A DNA stretch of 64,000 nt from Hymenobacter gelipurpurascens (GCF_900187375.1 NZ_FYEW01000004.1:1-64000); one strand, 5' to 3'. Counted from the stretch's first letter, positions 9,480-18,845 are shown. Notes: generated from the letters alone by a model not told the origin. Translations and numbers: made by a program.

Positions 9480-10361
9480 ATGATCTCTGTTCTGATATTA
9501 ACCAAAGACGAAGAGCAGGACCTTCCCGCTTGTCTGGCATCCGTCGCATGGTGTGATGACATTCACGTGCTGGATTCTTTCAGCCAGGATCAGACAGTGG
9601 ACATCGCGCAAAGAGCAGGGGCCTGCGTAACCCAGCGAATTTTTGACAATTACGCTGCCCAGCGCAATGCCGCCCTCCTTCAGATCCCCTTTAAGCATTC
9701 CTGGATTTTGATTCTTGATGCGGATGAGCAGATTCCCGCCTTCATGAAAGCCGTGCTGGAGAAGGCGGTACTTGCCGCTCCCGATGATGTTGCCGCCTTC
9801 CGACTGAGAAGAAGAGACTTTATGGGTCGTACCTGGCTTAAGCATGCCCAGGTTTCACCTTACTACATCCGCTTGCTACGTCAAGGCCACGGCTCCTATC
9901 ACCGGGAGATAAATGAGGTTTTGCAAATAGATGGCACCGTACAGGAGCTGGAAGGGTACTTTGATCACTTCCCTTTTTCCAAAGGCATGCAGCACTGGCT
10001 GGCCAGGCACAATCAGTACTCCCTTATGGAAGCCCAGCGATGGATTGCAGAAAACCAGGGTATTATTAAGTTCTCGCTTGTTAAGGCTCTGCTTTCCAAG
10101 GATTTTCACGAGCGCCGCTTTCATCAGAAAGGGCTTTTCTATAAGCTACCTGCTCGCCCCTTGCTTAAGTGGTTGTATATCATGTTTTGGCGTAGGGGAA
10201 TGCTGGATGGCTCTGCAGGCTTTACCTACGCCACTTTGCAAGCCATTTATGAATATTTTATTGTTCTGAAAAGCCAAGAGTTGCTTAACCGGCAACCGCA
10301 CCGCCAAATTAAACCCCTGGATGCTTTGCCCGATGCAGGTATCTTGCTTACGTCGGCTTGA
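9480..10361 (+). CDS. GT2-family glycosyltransferase, WaaE/KdtX-like
   Basis: 293 residues starting MISVLILTKDEEQDLPACL, the hallmark of the WaaE-like branch of family 2. DNYAAQRNAAL and LDADEQIP follow, the latter being the metal/donor DXD region. The C-terminal part has the basic, amphipathic region (near residue 230) usual in this branch, whose members transfer a sugar onto lipopolysaccharide core or lipid-linked glycans. ATG 9480 lies 3 bases after the acetyltransferase stop, and the next gene starts 3 bases after this one ends, so translation of the three is probably coupled. Confidence 0.85.
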   Translation: MISVLILTKDEEQDLPACLASVAWCDDIHVLDSFSQDQTVDIAQRAGACVTQRIFDNYAAQRNAALLQIPFKHSWILILDADEQIPAFMKAVLEKAVLAAPDDVAAFRLRRRDFMGRTWLKHAQVSPYYIRLLRQGHGSYHREINEVLQIDGTVQELEGYFDHFPFSKGMQHWLARHNQYSLMEAQRWIAENQGIIKFSLVKALLSKDFHERRFHQKGLFYKLPARPLLKWLYIMFWRRGMLDGSAGFTYATLQAIYEYFIVLKSQELLNRQPHRQIKPLDALPDAGILLTSA

Positions 10362-10364
10362 CTT

Positions 10365-10772
10365 ATGCGGCAAAAGCTACTGTATGCCAGCGCCAGCCTG
10401 GTAATGCTGCTCATCCTTTACCTGAGCTGGTTACCCACACCCAGACTTGCCACCTCGGGCATGCTGCCGGTTTGGATCACGGCCTGGACCGATGACAGCA
10501 CCCACGATAATATAAGGACCGGTATTCCTTTCCTGTTTCTTGGCCTGCTTTCCGGCATTTGGCTTACCCTTCAGGGAGGTACCTGGCGCCTGGCACTAAC
10601 TACCTGGCTTGTTTGGGTAGGCCTGGCCTTGATTGCCGAAACTGGGCAGCTGTTTTTGCCAAAGCGCAGCTTCGACTTAGGCGACATTCTCTGGGCCGCC
10701 GGTGGGGCTTTCATTGGTCAGCTAGCGATTAAGCTGATGGCTTTGTTCAGAAAACCAGGCAGACCCTATTAA
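10365..10772 (+). CDS. VanZ-like membrane protein
   Basis: 135 residues with about four hydrophobic helices. QLFLPKRSFDLGDILWAAGG near residue 95-115 matches the conserved VanZ motif (an acidic pair in RSFDxxD before the last helix). VanZ-family proteins are small membrane proteins named after a teicoplanin-resistance accessory protein. In polysaccharide loci they recur without a proven role. The tight spacing to the flanking glycosyltransferases (3 bases upstream, about 50 downstream) puts it in the same operon. Confidence 0.75.
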   Translation: MRQKLLYASASLVMLLILYLSWLPTPRLATSGMLPVWITAWTDDSTHDNIRTGIPFLFLGLLSGIWLTLQGGTWRLALTTWLVWVGLALIAETGQLFLPKRSFDLGDILWAAGGAFIGQLAIKLMALFRKPGRPY

Positions 10773-10822
10773 GCCAGCGCTTAAGGCAAGTGTTTTATTT
10801 AATACTGAATGTTAAGGGTCTT

Positions 10823-12064
10823 ATGAAGAAGCGCATCCTGTTGATTGGCTACAACTTTTATCCAGAGCTAACCGGAATCGGCAAATACAGCGGTGAAATG
10901 CTGTTGTGGTTGTCCCGGCAAGGGTTTAACTGTACCGCACTTACTGCCTATCCCTACTATCCCTCCTGGAAAGTACAGGACCCTTATGTAAGCCGGCAAT
11001 TTAGCTACACTACGGAGCACAAGGAATTTCCTTCGGGCGGGACCCTGTGCATTCATCGCTGCCCGATGTATGTACCGAGTGTGCCATCCGGGCTGAAGCG
11101 GGTATTGCTTGATGCTTCCTTTCTTTTTTCAGCTTGCTTGAAACTGCTTTGGCTTATTCCCCGGAATCGGTTTGACTTGATCATATCAGTGGCCCCTTCT
11201 TTTCATTTTGGGCTGTTGGCTCTTTTAGCCAGGTCAATCCGCAAATGCTTGTTTATGTATCATATCCAGGACTTGCAGATTGAAGCGGCCCGGGATCTGG
11301 GCATTATCAAATCAGCAAAGGCAGTGAAAGCCATGTTTGGCCTAGAACGCTTTATCCTGAACAGAGCGGATTATATCAGCAGCATTTCGGCTCCCATGGT
11401 CGCCCGTATTCAATCGAAAGTAGGACGCAAGGTTATGCTGCTGCCAAACTGGGCCGATACCTGCCGTTTTTACCCGTTGCCTGACCGAGGACAGCTCAAG
11501 CGAAAGTTTGGTTTTCAGGAAGGTGATAAGATAGTACTTTACTCGGGAGCCATCGGCGAAAAGCAGGGCTTAGAAGCAATCCTGTATGCTGCTCAGGTCT
11601 TCCGCCACCAAGCCCGCTTCAAATTTCTAATCTGTGGTTCTGGTCCTTACAAACAGAGACTCGAGGCCCTGTGCGAAAAGCTACAGTTAACCAATGTTCA
11701 GTTTATTCCCCTGCAGGCAGATATTCAGTTCAACGCCTTTCTAAACATGGCTGATGTACACCTGGTAATTCAGAAGTCGTCAGCTGGCGACTTGGTCATG
11801 CCTTCAAAGCTGACCACCATCCTGGCAGTAGGCGGCCTAGCCATCATCACCGCGAATGAAGGTTCCGGTCTATACGCTATGGTCAGCCACTACAACATTG
11901 GCCTGCTAGTGCCGGCAGAAGACCAAATGGCTTTAAATGCCTGCCTAGAAAAAGCGCTTGCGAATGACCATGATCAACTGCGCGGCAATGCCAGGAGATA
12001 TGCCGAAAGCTACTTGTCCATTGACAGCATTATGAATGAGTTTGTCAGCTCGGTATTAAAGTAA
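10823..12064 (+). CDS. WcaI-like GT4 glycosyltransferase
   Basis: 413 residues from ATG 10823; a GTG at 10790 would add 11 residues of poor quality. The start KKRILLIGYNFYPELTGIGK, with YNFYPELTG near the glycine loop, is typical of WcaI (colanic acid fucosyltransferase-like) enzymes, as is LFMYHIQDLQIEAARDLG. The C-terminal domain has VLYSGAIGEKQGLEAIL and a degenerate donor-binding segment (SSAGDLVMPSKLTTILAVGG). It would act at the cytoplasmic membrane on a lipid-linked acceptor. Last glycosyltransferase of the cluster. Confidence 0.85.
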   Translation: MKKRILLIGYNFYPELTGIGKYSGEMLLWLSRQGFNCTALTAYPYYPSWKVQDPYVSRQFSYTTEHKEFPSGGTLCIHRCPMYVPSVPSGLKRVLLDASFLFSACLKLLWLIPRNRFDLIISVAPSFHFGLLALLARSIRKCLFMYHIQDLQIEAARDLGIIKSAKAVKAMFGLERFILNRADYISSISAPMVARIQSKVGRKVMLLPNWADTCRFYPLPDRGQLKRKFGFQEGDKIVLYSGAIGEKQGLEAILYAAQVFRHQARFKFLICGSGPYKQRLEALCEKLQLTNVQFIPLQADIQFNAFLNMADVHLVIQKSSAGDLVMPSKLTTILAVGGLAIITANEGSGLYAMVSHYNIGLLVPAEDQMALNACLEKALANDHDQLRGNARRYAESYLSIDSIMNEFVSSVLK

Positions 12065-12643
12065 AAACGCGTAGCCCGGGTCACCTTCCCACTTCTGATA
12101 CGCCCATTTCTTTTCAGGCTATACATGCCGCACTTGCCAAAGTTAATGGCAGGCTGGGCCTGATATTGTAGTCGCTGTGCTCAATGCTAAACCCACCGAG
12201 ATTTATGGAACAATACCAACTTTTGATTTAAAACTGATTCCCCATCGGTCGTGGATATTGATTTTGTCCAATAATAATTGTGTATATATTAGGGATGAAA
12301 AATGTAATTATTTTTTCACATATTTTTTCACAGCGTGTTTTTAATTGCAATTTATTATTAAAAATATGCCCCTATATGGACCGTTGAAAGTCATTTCAAC
12401 AAAGCAATGTTCTTGTATACTGATGATTACCGCAGTTGCCTCGTTCTGAAATCTATGGCTGTGAAGTAATATGATTCTATTGAGTTAAGCGATAAAACAG
12501 GCGTTTATATAATTATTAAAACAAAGTAGTTGACTTTTATGCGAGTTTAATCGGCTTCAAAAAATATTATTCTAGTATTGCACTGTTCAGGCAATTTGGC
12601 CTGGTGAATTCTGCCGTTACGGCTTCATTTTAGTGCATACTGC
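12065..12643. other. AT-rich noncoding gap upstream of the large secreted protein
   Basis: About 580 bases, strongly AT-rich from 12230 to 12590, with no open frame of interest. A long AT-rich leader before a secreted protein gene suggests its promoter and a 5' untranslated region lie here. I see no confident consensus element. Confidence 0.45.
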
Positions 12644-15600
12644 ATGCTTCACCGTTTCCTTTTTCTGTTAACTGGCCTTACGCTGGGTAGTGGCCTGATA
12701 GTCCCGAAAGCAAACGCACAAGTCGCCATTTTCAATGCAAGTCCCTCCGCCCAGGCGGGCGAGGCAATCAGCGTGCAGGGTAACTTTAGTGCCACCGCGA
12801 AAGTGTACGGCGCTCCTGGATCTTCAACTTCCGGTACCGTCCTCCCCGTGCAGGTACAAAGCGCCGGGCAAGCATCGGTGCAGGTGCCCGCTGCTCTTGG
12901 CCAGGAAGTATTCCAGGTCTGGGTAGAAGATTCAGGGCAGCGCAGCCCGGCCGTGTTTGTAAACCGCGCCTGGGGGATGCACTTTGATACCCCGGAAGTT
13001 ACTCCAGGGGGTGCCCTGCGAATTTTTGGGCGCAACCTGCAGCTTAGTGGCAGCGCTCCCCAGGTAAGATTCGCGGCCCAAAACGGCAGTGGCAGTGCCA
13101 CCGCCGTTGTCAACACCAGCCAGAGCAATAGCTACAAATTAACTGTTACGACCCCTACCACCCTGCAGCCGGGCACGACGTACGACGTGTTCGTAAGCAA
13201 CGGCCGCGGGGGGAGTGCCGGCGAAACCAAGGTAGACCAGGTGGTAAAGGCCGTAGCTAGCGGTACTGACTACTTCCAGCTGGGAGTAGGCTGGGCGGCT
13301 AAGCTCAACTTTTACAACAACGTTTACAACGTTCGCAGCGATTCTCGCCTTACCCTTAAAGCTACCGGCGATGGCGTGGCTAACGATCAACCAGCCATTC
13401 AGGCCGCTATTGATAAAGCCAGCGCCGCGGGTGGTGGCATCGTCTACCTTCCGGCAGGTACCTTTAAGCTAGTATACAACGGGATTGGGCTGAATATGCG
13501 CAGCCGGGTAGTATTGCAGGGCGCCGGCAAAGGCCAGACGTTTATAAAGTTTGGGTATGGCACGTTCAGCAATGATAAGTGGGGGCTGATGTGGTCCTCC
13601 ACTACTCAAGCAGGATTAGCTGATTTAACCATCCAAAACGTAAACGAGTCCACGAACTGGATCAACAACATGACCGGTTCAGGCACCGAAGTCTTCATGC
13701 AGCGCATAAACTTCGATCTAAGCACGGGTGACTGGCTGTGGTGGGCAAACAGCAACAAAATGGTAATTGCCAATTCCGACTTTAAACAGGGAATTGACAG
13801 CAAATCCGGCTACCATGGGCCAGTGCAGCTGAACGGCTGCACGAACTTCGTCATTGCTCGCAACAACTTTACTTATGCCGTAGACGGGCTAAACCTTAAC
13901 TCGGCGCACGAAGGCGTATTTGAGGACAACAATGTCTACCGCGACGGCAGTGCTCGTTATCCCACCACCGTGGTTAACCACGTACTGGTAATGAACTTCG
14001 CCGAAAACGTGGCGGTGCTTAATAACCTGTTCAAGGTAATAAATGGCCCTGCCCAAAACAGCAACGATGGCGAAACCATTATTGCCGAAGGAGGCGCGGG
14101 CGACCGCCCGGATGAGGAAGCTGGTACGGTCACTGCCGCTACTGCTAGTACGCTGCAGGATAACACGAAGAGCTGGGGTGTCTCCCGGAAAAAACCAGTA
14201 GTAGCCATAATCAATGGGAAAGGCATGGGCCAGTGGCGAACTATTACCAGCCGCAGCGGCAACACGCTGAACCTGGACCGCCCGTGGGATGTCGTGCCCA
14301 CCGCCGGCAGCCGCTATGCCATATTCAACTGGGGAGCCCGCAACTGGCTTATCCAGGGAAACAACCTGGAAGGAAACCGCCGCGGCGTTACTCTTTACCA
14401 CAATGCCACGCACCAGGTAGCAATTGTCAATAACACCCTGACCAACAGTGGCTCCATTGACCTGACTCCGGTACAGCAGCAAATGAGCTATGGGCAGCAA
14501 TTCGTGCCCATGTACACCAACCAGATCGTGGGCAACACGGTGTCGAACACGGATGGCTCCAACGGCGTGTTCATTGGAGTTCACACCGTCCAGTACGTAC
14601 AGGAGCGCACCTTAGGTACTTCTGTGATCGGCTTGGAAGTACGCCGCAATACGCTTCGGGCGCATACCCCCAATACGCCTGCGATAGTTGATGCTGTCTT
14701 CCCCGAAGGCTACCTAAACAATTTGCAGTTTCAAGTGGGGGGCACTAACTACGTCGACGAACAGATTCCGGCTGTTTTAGGTAGCATCTTCCAGGACAAC
14801 ACGGCCATCAACTGCAACAATGCCTTCTACCTCAACACGGGATCATACAACACCTTAATCTGTGGTACGCAGTTAACCAACTCGCCTAATCTGATTTCGG
14901 ATGAGCGTTTCACGGGCGTAAACCACGGGTCGGTACGCACGGTAACGTGTACCGCCCCCACAAGCCCGGTAACGAACCCCACTGGCAGCACGCAAACCGA
15001 GTACCGCATCAATGCCGGCGGCGAGTCCTTAAGCACTTCCGTGGGTAGCTTCGTGGCCGACCAGAACTTCGCACCTACGCCAGGCTTAACTTACTCCACG
15101 CCCTCGGCCATTGCCGGCACCACGGACGACGCGCTCTACCAAACAGAACATTACGGGACGAACGGAATATTCGCTTACGCACTACCTATCGTGAACGGCA
15201 CTTACAAAGTGGTGCTGCACTTTGCCGAGCTGTACTGGACGTCCGCTGGTCAGCGGGTGTTCGACGTGTCGGCCGAAAACGCGAAGGTGCTCACCGCGTA
15301 TGACATCGTGGCCAAGGCCGGCGGGGCCTTGACGGCCAAAACGGAAACGTTCACGGTCAACGTCACGGACGGCACCTTGAATCTGGACTTCTCCTCCCTG
15401 AACACCGGCGGCAAAGACAGCCCCAAGGTGTCCGCTATTGAAGTGCTGGCAAGCTCAACAACGGCTAATGCGGCGCCGGTGGTGGCCGTGCCAAGCCCGG
15501 ACCAGACGGCTACGGTTGGGGTGGCCTACAGCTACAGCTTCCCGGCGGGCACCTTCGCCGACGCCAACAATGACGCCTTGGCCTACGTGGCGGCCCAGCA

Positions 15601-16909
15601 GGGCGGAGCCGCGCTGCCCGCGTGGTTGAGCTTCAACGCCACGACGCGCACGTTCAGCGGCACGCCGCTGGCCGCGGCCACCTACACGTTGCAGGTGACG
15701 GCCAGTGACGGCAAGGGCGGGCAGGTCACCGACACCTTCCTGCTCACAGCTAATGCGCCTGCTTCAACTCCTGGTACGCAGAGTTCATATCGTATTAACG
15801 CGGGGGGTGGGGCCTTAAGCACCTCGCTGGGCAGCTTTACCGCCGATCAGAACTTCGCGCCCTCCTCAGCTAGCGTATACTCCACCACGGCCGCCATCGC
15901 CGGCACCAGCGACGACGCGCTCTACCAAACCGAGCGCTATAGCGCAAGCGGCGCCTTCGGCTATGCCTTGCCCGTAGCCAGCGGCACCTACACCGTGGTG
16001 CTGCACTTTGCCGAGCTCTACTGGAATTCGGCGGGCCAGCGCGTGTTCGACGTGTCGGCTGAAAACACAAAGGTGCTCACCGCGTACGACATCGTGGCCA
16101 AGGCCGGCGGGGCCTTGACGGCCAAAACGGAAACGTTCACGGTCAACGTCACGGACGGCACGCTCAACCTGGACTTCTCGTCCTTGAACACCGGCGGCAA
16201 AGACAGCCCTAAGGTGTCCGCTATCGAGGTACGCAGCGGCAGCCCTACAACGACCCCATCTCCGACTGGTCAGTCAGTGGTAAGCTTCACGCTGATGAAC
16301 GCGGACACGGACCAGCCCATCCGCGAGCTGGCGCCGGGCGAGCAGCTCAACCTGTCGATGCTGCCGACCCGCAACCTGAACATTCGGGCCAACACCTCCC
16401 CCGTCACCGTGGGCAGCGTCAAGTTCGTGCTCAGCGGAGCTGCCTCCCGCACCCAGGTCGAGACGGCCGCGCCTTACGCGCTGTTTGCCGATGTCAGCGG
16501 CAACTATAACCCCTGGACGCCGGCAGTGGGTTCGTACACCCTGGTAGGAACTCCCTTTACTATGGGCAATGCTAGTGGCACGGCCGGCACCCCACTCTCG
16601 CTCAGCTTTACCGTGACCGATATGGCCGTACGCTTGGTCGCCAGCCAAATGGCTACTTCGTCTCCTGCAACCTCTACGCTAATGGCTGGAGTATACCCGA
16701 ACCCCACGAGTGATGTTCTCAACGTACCGGTACCGGAGGGTGGGGCAATGCTGACAGTATACTCCTTGGCGGGTAGCAAGCTCTTGCAACAAAAGGCCAC
16801 CGCTACGCACGCTACCCTGAACGTGCAGAACCTGCCCGTCGGAACGTACCTGCTGGTAATTCAAAGTGGCAGCGGCGCTTCTAGCAAGCACCGATTCGTA
16901 AAGCGATAA
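12644..16909 (+). CDS. Large T9SS-secreted beta-helix protein with two malectin domains
   Basis: 1421 residues. A signal peptide (1-25, ending ANAQ) is followed by IPT/TIG-like beta domains (~110-195). A pectate-lyase-superfamily right-handed beta-helix begins at about 240 with GDGVANDQPAIQAAIDKA and runs to ~760. A malectin domain (~786-935), an Ig/cadherin-like domain (~943-1040), a second malectin domain (~1049-1197), a domain shared with the protein at 1-801 (~1205-1320) and a type A T9SS sorting domain (1347-1421) follow. The beta-helix suggests lyase or hydrolase action on a polysaccharide and malectin suggests carbohydrate binding, so it may trim or bind the polymer made by the upstream genes. 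Catalytic residues cannot be assigned by eye. Confidence 0.85.
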   Translation: MLHRFLFLLTGLTLGSGLIVPKANAQVAIFNASPSAQAGEAISVQGNFSATAKVYGAPGSSTSGTVLPVQVQSAGQASVQVPAALGQEVFQVWVEDSGQRSPAVFVNRAWGMHFDTPEVTPGGALRIFGRNLQLSGSAPQVRFAAQNGSGSATAVVNTSQSNSYKLTVTTPTTLQPGTTYDVFVSNGRGGSAGETKVDQVVKAVASGTDYFQLGVGWAAKLNFYNNVYNVRSDSRLTLKATGDGVANDQPAIQAAIDKASAAGGGIVYLPAGTFKLVYNGIGLNMRSRVVLQGAGKGQTFIKFGYGTFSNDKWGLMWSSTTQAGLADLTIQNVNESTNWINNMTGSGTEVFMQRINFDLSTGDWLWWANSNKMVIANSDFKQGIDSKSGYHGPVQLNGCTNFVIARNNFTYAVDGLNLNSAHEGVFEDNNVYRDGSARYPTTVVNHVLVMNFAENVAVLNNLFKVINGPAQNSNDGETIIAEGGAGDRPDEEAGTVTAATASTLQDNTKSWGVSRKKPVVAIINGKGMGQWRTITSRSGNTLNLDRPWDVVPTAGSRYAIFNWGARNWLIQGNNLEGNRRGVTLYHNATHQVAIVNNTLTNSGSIDLTPVQQQMSYGQQFVPMYTNQIVGNTVSNTDGSNGVFIGVHTVQYVQERTLGTSVIGLEVRRNTLRAHTPNTPAIVDAVFPEGYLNNLQFQVGGTNYVDEQIPAVLGSIFQDNTAINCNNAFYLNTGSYNTLICGTQLTNSPNLISDERFTGVNHGSVRTVTCTAPTSPVTNPTGSTQTEYRINAGGESLSTSVGSFVADQNFAPTPGLTYSTPSAIAGTTDDALYQTEHYGTNGIFAYALPIVNGTYKVVLHFAELYWTSAGQRVFDVSAENAKVLTAYDIVAKAGGALTAKTETFTVNVTDGTLNLDFSSLNTGGKDSPKVSAIEVLASSTTANAAPVVAVPSPDQTATVGVAYSYSFPAGTFADANNDALAYVAAQQGGAALPAWLSFNATTRTFSGTPLAAATYTLQVTASDGKGGQVTDTFLLTANAPASTPGTQSSYRINAGGGALSTSLGSFTADQNFAPSSASVYSTTAAIAGTSDDALYQTERYSASGAFGYALPVASGTYTVVLHFAELYWNSAGQRVFDVSAENTKVLTAYDIVAKAGGALTAKTETFTVNVTDGTLNLDFSSLNTGGKDSPKVSAIEVRSGSPTTTPSPTGQSVVSFTLMNADTDQPIRELAPGEQLNLSMLPTRNLNIRANTSPVTVGSVKFVLSGAASRTQVETAAPYALFADVSGNYNPWTPAVGSYTLVGTPFTMGNASGTAGTPLSLSFTVTDMAVRLVASQMATSSPATSTLMAGVYPNPTSDVLNVPVPEGGAMLTVYSLAGSKLLQQKATATHATLNVQNLPVGTYLLVIQSGSGASSKHRFVKR
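15210..15440 (+). repeat. Malectin-coding direct repeat, copy 1
   Basis: This ~230-base stretch is nearly identical to 16000-16230. The run coding for DIVAKAGGALTAKTETFTVN is identical at the DNA level, including silent positions, for over 70 bases. The two copies encode the second halves of the two malectin domains, whereas the first halves differ more. That pattern indicates a recent duplication or gene conversion restricted to one end of the domain. Confidence 0.85.
16000..16230 (+). repeat. Malectin-coding direct repeat, copy 2
   Basis: Second copy of the repeat at 15210-15440, about 790 bases away, in the same frame. Homologous recombination between the copies would delete exactly one malectin plus the Ig-like domain and keep the frame. 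Confidence 0.85.
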
Positions 16910-16930
16910 CATCGCCATTTTTTAAAGGGC

Positions 16931-16980
16931 ATCTCGGCCAGATATTGTTTCCAGCAAACGATATCTGGCCGAGATTTTTT
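16931..16980 (+). terminator. Rho-independent terminator of the large secreted protein
   Basis: A 20-bp stem (16931-16950 with 16956-16975, one G-T pair) closes a 5-base loop, followed directly by a run of six T. It lies 22 bases after the stop codon of the beta-helix protein and closes the locus on the + strand. Confidence 0.95.
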
Positions 16981-17199
16981 AATGGATCTCAAACTTCCAA
17001 TTTACATGACGAGCCACCGGCAATTAAGCTGATATAGCTTCTGTAGCCAGAGATAGCCTTGATACGTCCGGTAACAAACCAACAGTATGTAATTACCAGT
17101 TACGGTCATTTTGCTGGAAAATTTAAAAGAGTTACGATAAGGTGGTCTAGACCAGGCAGACAGAAGCAGGACGTATATTTCTTCTGTTAGGGCAACCAA

Positions 17200-17470
17200 A
17201 CCCAGCGGGACATCGCCCGACCAACGGCGCAAGTACGACGAGGCGTACAAGGCCGAAGCCCTGCGTCCGGCCAGCGACAGCCGCAGCACCCAGCCCGTCG
17301 CGCGGCAGCTTGGGGCTAATGCCCAGCTGCCGCGCGACGGGCTGCAGGCGCAAGTCGTGGGCGAAGTAGGCAGTGTCGAGCTGGCCCGCGACTCGGAGGT
17401 GCGCGCCCTGCGGGCCGCCAAAGTCCTGTATGTCGCTGTAATGGCCTACAACCTGAAGAAGTGCCTGCGT
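17200..17470 (+). pseudogene. Mosaic transposase relic: IS3-family OrfA joined to another transposase tail
   Basis: One + frame reads RRKYDEAYKAEALRPASDSR, STQPVARQLG and, further on, QAQVVGEVGSVELARDSEVR. These are the ordered hallmarks of IS3-family OrfA, the helix-turn-helix DNA-binding subunit. The middle segment that should read ISPKLLYRW is replaced by an inverted copy (see hairpin 17291-17344). After EVRALRA the frame switches to KVLYVAVMAYNLKKCLRF, which resembles the C terminus of a different, DDE-type transposase (IS1182/IS5-like). No OrfB, no start codon and no terminal repeats are visible, so this is a dead composite. Confidence 0.8.
17291..17344. repeat. Perfect 20-bp inverted repeat inside the OrfA relic
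   Basis: Arms 17291-17310 and 17325-17344 are exact reverse complements over 20 bases, with a 14-base spacer. Read on the minus strand, the spacer restores the codons for GISPK expected in OrfA, so the spacer is flipped relative to the rest of the relic and one arm is an extra inverted copy. Confidence 0.9.
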
Positions 17471-17771
17471 TTCCATACCTGTCAGCCAGGCGGTAGCGTG
17501 AGCTCCCTACCAGCGCCCGCGCCCTTTTGTTGGATCATACTTTACTTTTGCAACAGCCCCAAGCATAATCACCCTACTCTTAGAATAAGTGCGGTTCTGA
17601 CCTCTCTGCGCGGCGGGCTGCCGGTATAATACTTTGCGGGGCAGGTTCCAGTTTGGGCATTTACGAAATGCATCCCGGTGGGGTATTTCGTAAACTTCGA
17701 ACCATAGACGAGATTCTTACACTCGTACCGTCTCGTAGTGAGACCCTGGGCACTAGAACTGGGCTCCACCT
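17471..17771. other. Noncoding gap with a 10-bp inverted repeat
   Basis: No gene seen. Arms TTTACGAAAT (17660-17669) and ATTTCGTAAA (17685-17694) form an exact inverted repeat with a 15-base spacer, about 80 bases beyond the stop codon of the minus-strand lipoprotein. It lacks a T-run, so it is not a standard terminator; a protein-binding site or part of the neighbouring mobile-element debris is possible. Confidence 0.6.
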
Positions 17772-18281
17772 TTACGGGCGCGCCTCAGTGAACACGCCCG
17801 CTTCGAGCGTGACATAGGTGGACGTGACAAAGCCCCCCGTGGGCTGCCCTCGCGTGCCGGAGAAAGTGCCGGAATAGCTGCCGGGGCTCGTCAGCGTCAG
17901 CGTAGCGGCATCGTTTTCGAATGGAAGTCCCTTGGGCCAGGTGTTATCGTACTGGACAATGTCATCCAAGGTAAAGGCCGTGGAAGGTTGGCCACTTGGT
18001 TTGGAGAAGTAGAGCGTGAGCATTTCCACGCCACTGGCCGGCTGAGGAGTTGTGGCGAGCTGTACTTCGATAAAGTCATAGCCCGTGTCCGAACTGGCCA
18101 CCACGTGTGCCTGGGCGGTTACTTGTCGGGAAGTAACTTGGCCGGTACCGATTTGCTTCGTGCGGAGTGTGTAGCGGCTCGTGGCCTTCACCGGAGCAGG
18201 AACCTCTTTTTTAGCACAGCCCCCTATGCTGAGCAGAAGCGTGGTGGCGAGCAGAAGCGTAGGGAAGGAGCGAAAAAGCAT
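17772..18281 (-). CDS. Small lipoprotein of unknown function
   Basis: 169 residues. The N terminus has a hydrophobic stretch followed by a lipobox (LLSIGGC, cysteine near residue 22), so it should be lipidated and sit in the inner or outer membrane facing the periplasm or surface. The mature part is beta-rich, rich in Thr, Ser and Gly, with no motif I recognise. It stands alone between transposon relics and a noncoding gap. Codon use looks like that of the host, and the frame is intact. Confidence 0.7.
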   Translation of the reverse strand: MLFRSFPTLLLATTLLLSIGGCAKKEVPAPVKATSRYTLRTKQIGTGQVTSRQVTAQAHVVASSDTGYDFIEVQLATTPQPASGVEMLTLYFSKPSGQPSTAFTLDDIVQYDNTWPKGLPFENDAATLTLTSPGSYSGTFSGTRGQPTGGFVTSTYVTLEAGVFTEARP

Positions 18282-18845
18282 GGGTAGTAGATGGAGGCAG
18301 TTGAGTTGTGGCCGCTACGCCGCCTTCGGTTTCGAAGGTAGTTATTCTACCTAGCTAGATGCGGCATGGCAACAGACCGAAAAGAAGAAAGCGCGAGCGC
18401 GAGTTAAGAAAACGGTGGTATAAGCAAGGTATGCCCTAAATAAGTCTATCCCTCTGTGGCAATGCGGCGGTCCGGCCTGGCGTAGGCGCTGCTGGGCTAC
18501 CTGGCGCGGTGAGTCTGCTCTGTCCCTAGAAGCGCGGGCAGACCCTCTTTCATTACCTTTAAGGACTGATAACTAAGCTGTATCAGGCCTTATCTAAGGT
18601 TGTAACATTCTCTTCTAATGAACGCCCAACTCTGTCTCATCTAAGTCAACCACCTTAATCAACCCGGAGTGAAGCACTTCAGTGGATTGCCTTCTTGTAA
18701 TGCTTCGCCTGAAGCCAGCAGGGCCAGGTGACAGGCCGCTCGTAGTAACAGCAGGAGCATTTCATTTCAACTTCTACTTTTACCCAATCGGCTGTAGTTC
18801 CCTCCTTCCACTGCGGCTGACCAAGGGGGAGCATGTGCAATATCC
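18282..18845. other. Noncoding gap with a REP-like hairpin
   Basis: About 560 bases without a supported gene. The only structure I see is the REP-like hairpin at 18561-18595, listed separately. Confidence 0.5.
18561..18595. repeat. REP-like hairpin, copy A
   Basis: An imperfect palindrome: AAGGACTGATA pairs with TATCAGGCCTT (one internal mismatch) around a 9-base loop. A 35-base copy of the same size, with the same first 12 bases and the same internal mismatch, sits at 24666-24700. Differences fall mainly in the loop. This is the signature of a dispersed intergenic palindrome. Confidence 0.65.

Noticed and set aside
17660..17694. Terminator for the lipoprotein gene
   Set aside because: The inverted repeat lacks a T-run on either strand and has a 15-base loop; kept only as a repeat.
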